DNA of 14,029 nucleotides from Chitinophagales bacterium (GTDB taxonomy: Bacteria > Bacteroidota > Bacteroidia > Chitinophagales > Chitinophagaceae), in contig JAAFHG010000056.1 in NCBI GenBank assembly GCA_013297585.1, forward strand, positions 1-14,029, read 5' to 3'. Both the position numbers and the translations under genes were made by a program. Under the pieces are notes generated by a model, which was not told where the DNA came from, ran no database searches, and saw only the letters and a program-made list of their open reading frames with translations. Of the stretch, positions 1-6,291 are shown one piece after another. How positions within the stretch are numbered: the stretch's first letter is position 1; each line of letters begins with the position of its first letter.

Positions 1-1651
1 TTGAAATTGCCATTAAGCAATCGAAACCATGGACTGTTATGAGTTCATACAACTACATAAACGGTGTGTATACATCAGAAAGCAATGACCTTTTGAGCAA
101 AATTCTAAGAAAAGAATGGGGCTACAAAGGCATGGTAATGACCGATTGGTTTGGTGGTAAAGATGCTGTAGCACAAATGAAAGCAGGTAACGATTTATTG
201 ATGCCAGGCATACCACCACAAATAGCAGCAATACAAGAAGCAGTGAAAAATGGTAGCTTACCAGAAGCGATATTAAACACAAATGTTGAACGCATTTTAG
301 ATTTAGTGCTTCATTCATCTACATTTAAACAATACAAATTCTCAAATCAACCCGACTTAAAACTACACGCAGCTATTGCAAGGGCAGCAGCCGCAGAAGG
401 CATTGTACTGCTGAAAAATGAAGGGCAAACCTTACCATTAGTTTCGGCAAAAAAAGTGGCAGCATTTGGTAATACCTCTTACAATTTTATTGCTGGTGGC
501 ACAGGCAGTGGTGATGTAAACGAAGCTTACACCGTATCATTAGTAGAAGGCTTAACAAACGCTGGATATAGTTTAGATGCAGAATTAAAACCTATTTACG
601 GGCATTACATTGCTGAAGAAAAAGCCAAACAACCTAAACCAAAATTCTTTTTTGAGTTAGTGCCGCCTGTACTGAAATGCCAGCTGATAAGGCTTTGATA
701 GAAAAGAAAGCAACAGAATCTGATGTAGCCATTATTACCATTGGCAGAAATTCTGGGGAATTTCAAGATAGAAATCTTGATAATGATTTTAACATGAGCG
801 CTACTGAAATTGAACTGATAAAAAATGTATCAACTGCATTTCATGCAAAAGGTAAAAAGTTAATTGTATTGGTAAATACTGGTGGTGTTATTGAAACCGC
901 AAGTTGGAGAGACTACGCTGATGCCATTGTAATAGCATGGCAAGGTGGCCAAGAAAGTGGCAATGCTGTTGCAGATGTATTGAGCGGCAAAGTAAATCCT
1001 TCTGGTAAGCTAGCTACAAGTTTTCCAATGGCTTACAGCGATGTGCCTTCTGCAAAAAATTTTCCTGGCAAACAAATATCTAACGAAGTTGAAATGCTAA
1101 TTGGTGGCTTACAAAAAGGTAGCAAATCTGAAGTGATATATGAAGAAGGCATTTATGTTGGTTACCGCTACTACAATACGTTCAACGTAAAACCGGCCTT
1201 CGAATTTGGTTTTGGTCTATCGTACACCAACTTTATTTACAGCAATTTAAAGTTGAGCAGTAACACCTTTACAGATAAAATCACAGCATCTGTAACCATT
1301 ACCAATACTGGCAAAACTGCTGGTAAAGAAGTGGTAGAACTTTATATAAGTGCGCCAAGTAAAAAATTAGATAAGCCAACAGAAGAGTTAAAAGGTTTTG
1401 CAAAAACAAAATTGCTACAGCCAAACGAATCGCAAATAGTAACCTTTACCATCGATGCTAGAAGCCTTGCATCTTACGATACCAAAGCTGCGGCTTGGGT
1501 TGCTGAAGCTGGTAAATACACCGCTAAAGTTGGCAAATCAAGTATGCTTATTCAACAATCTAGCAACTTTAACTTAACGAAAGATATTACAGTACAACAA
1601 CTTACTAATCTGCTTGTTCCACAAGTAAATATTAATGAGATAAAGCACTAA
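1..1651 (+). pseudogene. GH3 family beta-glucosidase, 5' partial and frameshifted
   Basis: A glycoside hydrolase family 3 enzyme, which removes terminal beta-linked sugars (usually glucose) with retention; the Bacteroidota forms are normally secreted or periplasmic. The reading frame is already open at base 3, before the first ATG at 39, so the gene starts upstream. The first part ends the catalytic barrel: SSYNYING, then VMTDW, where Asp at 144-146 is the expected nucleophile. The second part, read from 656 on in another frame, carries the (alpha/beta)6 domain with IGRNSGE (a candidate acid/base Glu, by family analogy), GGQESGNAVADVL and PSGKLATSFP, then FGFGLSYT and a fibronectin III-like C-terminal domain (about 1260-1560). 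The two parts together are collinear with one GH3 protein; the first frame stops at 698 and the second contains an internal ATG at 677. One missing base near 672 explains the break, so the gene is either a pseudogene or carries a sequencing error. Confidence 0.9.
656..676 (+). other. Frameshift site in the GH3 gene
   Basis: The upstream frame must be left, and the downstream frame entered, between 656 and 676. The downstream frame has a TGA at 653-655, so the shift cannot lie earlier. Adding one C near 672 would read V-P-E-M-P across the join and restore one continuous GH3 protein, which points to a single-base deletion. The nearby run of six T (648-653) is the usual place to suspect an error or slippage, but a -1 slip there would run straight into that TGA. 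Confidence 0.8.
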
Positions 1652-1688
1652 ATAGATCAATACCCCCTCGATTGATAAGTAGAAACAA

Positions 1689-1715
1689 AAACGTTCACCC
1701 AAAAGGTGAACGTTT
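1689..1715. terminator. Two-way intrinsic terminator between GH3 and ABC exporter genes
   Basis: A perfect 11-bp inverted repeat: arms 1689-1699 (aaacgttcacc) and 1705-1715 (ggtgaacgttt), loop of 5 bases. A T-rich stretch (tttctttatt) follows on the + strand, and the mirrored side is A-rich (1683-1691), giving a T-rich tail on the - strand as well. It lies between two convergent genes, so it probably ends both transcripts. Confidence 0.85.
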
Positions 1716-1741
1716 CTTTATTAAGCCTATTGTAAATGATG

Positions 1742-3523
1742 TTATGCGTTTTTACGCTCACCAATTTGTTGACGCCACATAGCGTAGTACAAACCTTTCT
1801 CGGTAAGCAATTCATTATGGCTACCAGTTTCAACAATTTGCCCCTTTTCAAGTACATAAATTCTATCTGCATGCATAATGGTACTTAAGCGGTGTGCAAT
1901 CATTACAGTAATCTGATTTTTTTCTTCAGAAATAGCTCTAATGGTATTAGTAATTGCTTCTTCAGTAATAGAATCTAATGCAGATGTTGCTTCGTCAAAA
2001 ATGAGTAAATGTGGCTTTCTAATAAGCGCTCTAGCTATTGATAAACGTTGTTTTTCACCACCACTCAATTTCAAACCACCTTCACCAATCATGGTATCTA
2101 AACCTTTTTCTGCACGTGACAGTAAACCCTGGCAACTTGCTTTGTTTAAAGCATCCATCAAATCTGCTTCCGTAGCATTTGGCGCAGCAAACAATAAGTT
2201 TTCTTTTATAGTACCGCTAAACAATTGTGTGTCTTGTGTTACAAAACCAATTTGCCCACGTAACTCATCAAAATCAATATCATTACCAGCATTACCGTTG
2301 TAAAAAATAGTACCTTCTTGTGGGCGATACAAGCCTACTAAAAGTTTTACCAATGTACTTTTACCAGCACCACTTGGGCCAACAAATGCAATGGTTTCAC
2401 CCAATTTTACATCAAAAGAAATATGCTCTAAAGCCTTGTAAGAAGCTGTATTGTGCTGAAAAGAAATGTTATCAAATTTCAAAGCATCAATATCACCAAC
2501 TTGTAATGGGCTTGCAGGTTTTGGGTCTACAGCTTTCTTCATTAAGGTATCAAAATTATTGATAGACGTTTCAGCCTCACGGTAAGAAGTGATAATGCTA
2601 CCTAGTTCTTGTAATGGACCAAAAATGAAGAAACTATAAAACTGCATTGAGATTAACTGCCCTGTAGTAAGCTTACCACCAAATACTAACCAAGTTAAAA
2701 TAAACAAAATACATGCCCTTAAAAAGTGAACGGTAGTACCTTGTAAGAAAGCAATACTGCGTACACGTTTAATTTTAGATAATTCAAGCCCCAATATTTT
2801 ATAAGTATTTTCATTTAGTCGCTTTACTTCTTGTTGTGTTAAGCCCAAGCTTTTAATCAATTCAATATTGCGTAAACTTTCTGTGGTGCTACCAGCTAAA
2901 ACAGCGGTTTCTTTTACAATAGTTTTCTGAATGGTTTTAATTTTTTTACTCAATGCACCCACTAAAAAAGCTAGTATCAAAATACCAACAAAATATACCA
3001 CTATCAAGCTCCAATGTATCGCGATAGTAACTATTAATAAGAACACAATACCTACTAAAATAGGAAACAAAACGTTGATAAAGTAACCGATAAACTGCGA
3101 ACAATCTTGACGTACTTTTTGCAAAATAGATAAGGTTTCACCACTACGTTGGTCAGCGAAATCTTGGTAAGGTAAACGCATAGAATGTTGCAAACCATCG
3201 GTAAACACTTTTGCGCCAAATTTTTGCACGACTCTGTTTACCACATAATCTTGAAAAGACTTAGCAATACGAGAAACCATTGCTACGCAAATAGATAATC
3301 CTAATAAAAAGCCTGTGTGTTTTAAAAATTCAATTTTACCAACAGAAGGTTTTATGATATAGCCGCTACTTTTGCTTAAGTCGCCAGCAGTATTCATATA
3401 ATCGATTATTTTACCAAAAATGGTAGGATCTAGCAAAGAAAAAACCTGATTAATAGCGGCCAAAAGCATTGCTAATACTAATTGCCATTTATAAGGTTTA
3501 AGGTAGGTAATCAAAAGCTTCAT
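1742..3523 (-). CDS. ABC exporter, fused permease and ATPase (MsbA-like type)
   Basis: A 593-residue half-transporter of the type IV (ABC exporter) fold. It would work as a dimer in the inner membrane, using ATP to move a substrate outward; the substrate cannot be read from the sequence. The N-terminal half has about six hydrophobic helices (roughly residues 12-32, 71-90, 150-167, 173-190, 263-281 and 290-310). The ATPase half carries Walker A GPSGAGKST at 382-390, Q-loop Gln430, signature LSGGE at 486-490, Walker B LLIFDE at 506-511 with the catalytic Glu511, a SALD D-loop and H-loop His544. All catalytic residues are present, so a homodimer with two active sites is possible. The length is normal for the family. 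The ATG at 3521-3523 sits just before the first helix. It is transcribed alone, convergent with the GH3 gene and ending at a shared terminator. MsbA-like lipid export and multidrug export are both possible. Confidence 0.93.
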   Translation of the reverse strand: MKLLITYLKPYKWQLVLAMLLAAINQVFSLLDPTIFGKIIDYMNTAGDLSKSSGYIIKPSVGKIEFLKHTGFLLGLSICVAMVSRIAKSFQDYVVNRVVQKFGAKVFTDGLQHSMRLPYQDFADQRSGETLSILQKVRQDCSQFIGYFINVLFPILVGIVFLLIVTIAIHWSLIVVYFVGILILAFLVGALSKKIKTIQKTIVKETAVLAGSTTESLRNIELIKSLGLTQQEVKRLNENTYKILGLELSKIKRVRSIAFLQGTTVHFLRACILFILTWLVFGGKLTTGQLISMQFYSFFIFGPLQELGSIITSYREAETSINNFDTLMKKAVDPKPASPLQVGDIDALKFDNISFQHNTASYKALEHISFDVKLGETIAFVGPSGAGKSTLVKLLVGLYRPQEGTIFYNGNAGNDIDFDELRGQIGFVTQDTQLFSGTIKENLLFAAPNATEADLMDALNKASCQGLLSRAEKGLDTMIGEGGLKLSGGEKQRLSIARALIRKPHLLIFDEATSALDSITEEAITNTIRAISEEKNQITVMIAHRLSTIMHADRIYVLEKGQIVETGSHNELLTEKGLYYAMWRQQIGERKNA

Positions 3524-3716
3524 TAAGTTATGTTTTGGTGTTTTGTTTGGTCAACAATCATGCGTTTACGCTTTAAAGTGACAATATTACATTGCGTAAT
3601 AGGGAAAATATTGTTTTAAGCAAATGTAGAGGCAAAGTTTAAAGTGCAACAACTAACAACAACAAATGTGGGTTACTGAAGAAAAAACTAGAATTCTTAC
3701 ATGGTTTAACACCTAA

Positions 3717-3932
3717 TTAGTCAGATAATTCTGCACAATAGTAACCTGCATTATTTAAAACATTCACTACCGTATTAGGATGCAATTGGTCAGCTTCTAT
3801 ACGCAACACTTTATCGCAATCGTGTAAGTCAACATTCCAAGCTAGAATACCATCTACCAGTTTTAAATGTGGCGATAGATATTTTACTTGCTTCTTGTCT
3901 TCTATATTAGTTTTAAATACAAGTACGTTCAT
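3717..3932 (-). CDS. Small HMA-like protein lacking the CxxC metal site
   Basis: A 71-residue soluble protein, probably cytoplasmic: no signal peptide and no membrane helix. The pattern of a short beta strand (MNVLVFKTNI), a helix, two strands around residues 27-45 and a last helix with VVNVLNNAGYYCAEL resembles the beta-alpha-beta-beta-alpha-beta fold of heavy-metal-associated (HMA) domains. The usual metal-binding CxxC in the first loop is absent; that loop reads TNIEDKK. The only cysteines are Cys39 and Cys66. It could therefore be a degenerate relative with a binding or regulatory role, or an unrelated ferredoxin-like protein. It is the last gene of the sigma-factor operon, 106 bp after the membrane-protein gene, with a long inverted repeat in the gap. 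The fold is inferred from the residue pattern only. Confidence 0.7.
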   Translation of the reverse strand: MNVLVFKTNIEDKKQVKYLSPHLKLVDGILAWNVDLHDCDKVLRIEADQLHPNTVVNVLNNAGYYCAELSD

Positions 3933-3956
3933 GGTAGTTAGTTTTTATTTTTTTAA

Positions 3957-4032
3957 CACGGGGCAAAGAAGCAAGGAAGGATTTTCAATAAAAACATCAT
4001 TTCTTAAAACTCCTTTGCTTCTTTGCTTTGTG
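3957..4032. repeat. Imperfect inverted repeat between the two small operon genes
   Basis: The left arm at 3963-3977 (gcaaagaagcaagga) pairs with the right arm at 4011-4026 (tcctttgcttctttgc) over about 15 bp with one bulged base. A CAC/GTG triplet extends the match at both outer ends (3957-3959 and 4030-4032). The arms are built from repeats of a short caaag-like unit. Repeats of this style are dispersed between genes in many Bacteroidota genomes. It could stabilise or trim the mRNA ahead of the 71-residue protein gene. Confidence 0.7.
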
Positions 4033-4038
4033 GTTATA

Positions 4039-4368
4039 TTAGTCGCATTTACTCCAAGTTTTGCATTTATTGCGCCATTCTTCCTTAAATTTTTCTCGCT
4101 CCTCAGGGTTCATTTTCTCCCATTTTTCTTTCATATTCTGTTTCCATTCTCTGCCACGGCTGCCCCAACCACCTTTAAAGCCGCCAAACAATATTTTAGA
4201 TAATACCAAAATACCAACGGCTTGTGGGTAGGAAATTTCTTTTACTGAAATTACATCTACCAAAACGCCGTTCCATAAAAGCATCACTACGTAACTAATA
4301 AGTGCTGCAAAAGCAATACCCATTAAGGCAAAGCCAATACATTTTCTAATCCAAAATTTCCTATTCAT
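4039..4368 (-). CDS. Two-helix membrane protein with charged Trp/Glu/Lys tail, in sigma-factor operon
   Basis: A 109-residue protein of unknown function. Hydrophobic helices lie at about residues 11-33 and 47-66. The positive N-terminus (MNRKFWIRK) suggests both ends face the cytoplasm. The tail from about 67 is Gly/Trp-rich and then strongly charged and helical (MKEKWEKMNPEEREKFKEEW, 79-98), ending with two cysteines five residues apart (Cys102 and Cys108). The segment around WEKMNPEEREKF loosely recalls the W-x-x-M-x-P-E-E-R motifs of small bacterial envelope proteins, but I cannot assign a named family. The start lies 10 bp after the stop of the ECF sigma gene, so the two are almost certainly co-transcribed. 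That position, together with a predicted cytoplasmic tail, makes a regulatory link to the sigma factor plausible. It does not look like a standard anti-sigma factor. Confidence 0.8.
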   Translation of the reverse strand: MNRKFWIRKCIGFALMGIAFAALISYVVMLLWNGVLVDVISVKEISYPQAVGILVLSKILFGGFKGGWGSRGREWKQNMKEKWEKMNPEEREKFKEEWRNKCKTWSKCD

Positions 4369-4378
4369 TGTCGTGTTT

Positions 4379-4954
4379 TTAATAGTTTAATAATTCGTCT
4401 TTTAACACTTGCAAGCGCTCTCTTAAATGCAATACTGCATAGCGTTTACGAGATAATAATGTATTTACCGAAGCACCAGTTATCTCTGCAATGTCTTTGT
4501 ACGATACATCTTCTAGCTCGTGCATTACAAATACTTGCTTTTGTTCTTCTGGCAATTCGTCTAGTGCGGTTTGCAATGTTTCCCAAAACATATTGCGTAA
4601 ATAAGCGGTTTCAGGATTGTCGTTGATATCTGAAAATAATTCTGCCCAACCAAGCATATCATCATTGGTAGTATTATAAATATCATCTAGCAACTCTGGC
4701 TTGTGCTTGCGTTGTACATCGGTAATTCTATTGCGTGCTACTCTAAATAACCAAGCGGTTAATTGTTCTATGGGTTGTGTATTGCCAATAAATTGATAAA
4801 AAACATCTTGCAAAATATCTTCTGCATCTGCGTCTGTATTCACACGTCTGCGAATAAAGCCCATTAAGCGTTTGCTGTAAGTACTTACAACGTCGGCTAT
4901 ATTGTTTCGTTTAACATCTTGCATTGATGTTGCTAAGGTAACTGCTGCATCCAT
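4379..4954 (-). CDS. ECF-type RNA polymerase sigma factor
   Basis: A 191-residue extracytoplasmic-function sigma factor that directs RNA polymerase to a specific set of promoters. Region 2 covers about residues 22-84 (RLMGFIRRRV, DAEDILQDVFYQF, LTAWLFRVARNRITDVQRK). Region 4 covers about 126-178 (ALDELPEEQKQVFVMHELEDVSYKDIAEITG) with a helix-turn-helix near 151-172. Region 3 is absent, as expected for this class. I chose the ATG at 4952-4954: the frame stays open to 5041, but those 29 extra residues look unlike a sigma N-terminus and the chosen ATG has the A-rich leader aaataag. It is the first gene of a three-gene operon with two small proteins of unknown function. No classical anti-sigma (FecR-like or zinc-binding) gene is adjacent, so the control of this factor is not explained by known partners. 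The specific ECF group cannot be named from sequence alone. Confidence 0.93.
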   Translation of the reverse strand: MDAAVTLATSMQDVKRNNIADVVSTYSKRLMGFIRRRVNTDADAEDILQDVFYQFIGNTQPIEQLTAWLFRVARNRITDVQRKHKPELLDDIYNTTNDDMLGWAELFSDINDNPETAYLRNMFWETLQTALDELPEEQKQVFVMHELEDVSYKDIAEITGASVNTLLSRKRYAVLHLRERLQVLKDELLNY

Positions 4955-5082
4955 CTTATTTAGAGGTGACGAACATCGAAAAGAAATATTGTAGAAGTTG
5001 AAATATTTCTCACAAAGCAACAAAGGATACAGTGAACACAATGTATTATGTACATTTTGTAAAATGCGTTAGAAACGGCTTA

Positions 5083-5090
5083 CAAAAATA
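5083..5090 (-). promoter_or_regulatory. Possible -7 element for the sigma-factor operon
   Basis: On the - strand this reads TATTTTTG, an exact match to the Bacteroidota -7 consensus TAnnTTTG, about 130 bp before the sigma-factor start. No convincing -33 TTTG was found at the right distance, and the upstream side runs into the palindrome at 5095-5150. This is weak evidence in AT-rich DNA. Confidence 0.3.
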
Positions 5091-5094
5091 TTGG

Positions 5095-5150
5095 CTCGCA
5101 GAAATCGCTGAACACGCAGAAAATTCTGCGGTTTCTGCGTATTCAGCGAG
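5095..5150. repeat. Long imperfect palindrome in the sigma/comA intergenic region
   Basis: Arms 5106-5122 (cgctgaacacgcagaaa) and 5132-5148 (tttctgcgtattcagcg) pair over 17 bp with one mismatch, around a 9-base loop. A second fold is possible: cgcagaa (5115-5121) pairs perfectly with ttctgcg (5124-5130) around two bases. The outer edges (ctcgc at 5095-5099 and gcgag at 5146-5150) also match. It is noticeably richer in G and C than its surroundings. It lies in the 488-bp gap between the divergent sigma-factor and comA-like genes (4955-5442), where I see no gene. The structure suggests a dispersed intergenic palindrome of the kind found in Bacteroidota. Confidence 0.8.
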
Positions 5151-5336
5151 ACTTGTAAGTTTTTTATGCAGAAACTACGTTTAGATAAAGCTGAGCAATG
5201 ATATGAACGTACAAGGGTGCGACGCAACGATGCTAAATAGTACCACAAAAGCTGATAACATAATAAAATACCGCACTTTTAACAATGTAAAAACGACACA
5301 GCAGCTATTAAAGGCTTTTAAAAAGTTAGTTATCCT

Positions 5337-5344
5337 TATTTTTG
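5337..5344 (+). promoter_or_regulatory. Probable -7 promoter element for comA-aroE
   Basis: TATTTTTG matches the Bacteroidota -7 consensus TAnnTTTG exactly and is followed by CGACC, a common context near start sites. It lies about 100 bp before the comA-like start codon. The -33 TTTG partner is poor: only ctttta at 5315-5320 is near the right distance. Transcription would begin near 5350. Confidence 0.5.
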
Positions 5345-5442
5345 CGACCATTGATTAAAACCCCTAGCTAGAAAAGTGCCATCAATAAGCAAAAGTTACT
5401 TGTAACAAACGCTTAATGGCAGGTAATTATAAAACAAAACAC

Positions 5443-6204
5443 ATGAATTTCAATTTATCACAAATTCCAGTACGCACAAGTCAACCACGTGTAAATGGCC
5501 TTACCATGGTGATGGATAAAGGTCTTAGTTTAAGCGAAGTACATAATTTTATGGAAGGTTGTGGGCCGCATACGGATATTGTGAAATTGGGTTTCGGTAC
5601 ATCGTTCGTTACGCCAAAATTGCGTGAGAAAATAGAAGCTTATCAAACTTACAATGTGCCTTTGTACTTTGGCGGCACCTTGTTTGAAGCATTTTTAATT
5701 AGAAATCAGATTGAAGATTTTATAGCTGTTTGTAAAGATTATAATATTACACACGTTGAAGTGAGCGATGGTTCTATCTCAATACCTCACGCTGAAAAAT
5801 GTGGTTATATTGAAAAATTGACCAAACATTTTACCGTATTAAGCGAGGTAGGTAGTAAAGATGCAACACATATAATGGCGCCTTACAAATGGATAGAACT
5901 TATGCGTGCAGAACTAGAAGCTGGTGCTAGCTACGTAATTGCTGAAGCTAGAGAAGCTGGTAACGTAGGTATTTATCGTGGTAGTGGCGAAGTAAGAGAA
6001 GGTTTAGTACAAGAAATTTTAACCCAAATACCTGCTGAAAAAATTATTTGGGAAGCACCACAAAAAGCACAACAATTATACTTCTTAGAATTGATAGATC
6101 ATAACGTAAACCTTGGCAATATTGCACCAAACGAAGTAATTCCTTTAGAAGCCATGCGTATTGGTTTAAGAGGCGATACATTTCATTTGTATTTGAATAA
6201 ATAG
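5443..6204 (+). CDS. comA: Phosphosulfolactate synthase-like protein (ComA family)
   Basis: A 253-residue TIM-barrel protein of the (2R)-phospho-3-sulfolactate synthase family. In methanogens ComA adds sulfite to phosphoenolpyruvate as the first step of coenzyme M synthesis; in other bacteria relatives make sulfolactate. Family motifs occur in order: GLTMVMDKG (19-27), DIVKLGFGTS (45-54), YFGGTLFE (75-82), VEVSDGS (105-111), SEVGSKD (134-140), AEAREAG (167-173), WEAPQKAQQLYF (203-214) and LGNIAPNEVIPLEAMRIGLRGD (from 224). The barrel looks complete and the length is normal. I chose the ATG at 5443 because an upstream ATG at 5416 adds nine residues of no family character, and the sequence before 5443 is the A-rich aaaacaaaac. 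The cytoplasm is the expected location. aroE follows 87 bp downstream with a hairpin between. No comB, comC or other sulfolactate genes are near, so the real product in this organism is unproven. Confidence 0.9.
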   Translation: MNFNLSQIPVRTSQPRVNGLTMVMDKGLSLSEVHNFMEGCGPHTDIVKLGFGTSFVTPKLREKIEAYQTYNVPLYFGGTLFEAFLIRNQIEDFIAVCKDYNITHVEVSDGSISIPHAEKCGYIEKLTKHFTVLSEVGSKDATHIMAPYKWIELMRAELEAGASYVIAEAREAGNVGIYRGSGEVREGLVQEILTQIPAEKIIWEAPQKAQQLYFLELIDHNVNLGNIAPNEVIPLEAMRIGLRGDTFHLYLNK

Positions 6205-6210
6205 CATTAA

Positions 6211-6277
6211 AAGTTTAGAGTTTAAAGTTTAGTAGTTTACAATAAAAGACTGCTAAACTTTAAACTTACCTAAACTT
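6211..6277. repeat. Long hairpin between comA-like gene and aroE
   Basis: Arms 6220-6236 (gtttaaagtttagtagt) and 6249-6265 (actgctaaactttaaac) pair over 17 bp with one G-U position, around a 12-base loop. An outer pair, aagtttag (6211-6218) with ctaaactt (6270-6277), extends the structure. The unit aagtttag also repeats directly at 6225-6232. In the transcript it would form a strong, AT-rich stem ending 14 bases before the aroE ATG. It has no T run, so a clean terminator is unlikely; RNA processing or stability is more plausible. Confidence 0.8.
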
Positions 6278-6291
6278 ATAAACTTCTTCTC

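Noticed and set aside
37..318. Hydrophobic 93-codon frame on the - strand opposite GH3
   Set aside because: It lies opposite the conserved GH3 catalytic region; its hydrophobicity is a by-product of the complementary codons.
648..653. Run of six T as a programmed -1 frameshift site joining the two GH3 frames
   Set aside because: A -1 slip there leads directly to TGA at 653-655, so the downstream frame could not be reached.
1941..2562. Open frames on the + strand inside the ABC exporter gene
   Set aside because: They mirror the conserved ATPase domain and show no family features of their own.
3581..3614. Inverted repeat acaatatt/aatattgt upstream of the ABC exporter as a regulator site
   Set aside because: The arms are only 8 bp, AT-only apart from one pair, and 18 bases apart; chance is a sufficient explanation.
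4955..5041. Longer sigma-factor start at 5041
   Set aside because: The 29 extra residues are Cys/Phe-rich and unlike a sigma N-terminus; the ATG at 4952-4954 has a better leader.
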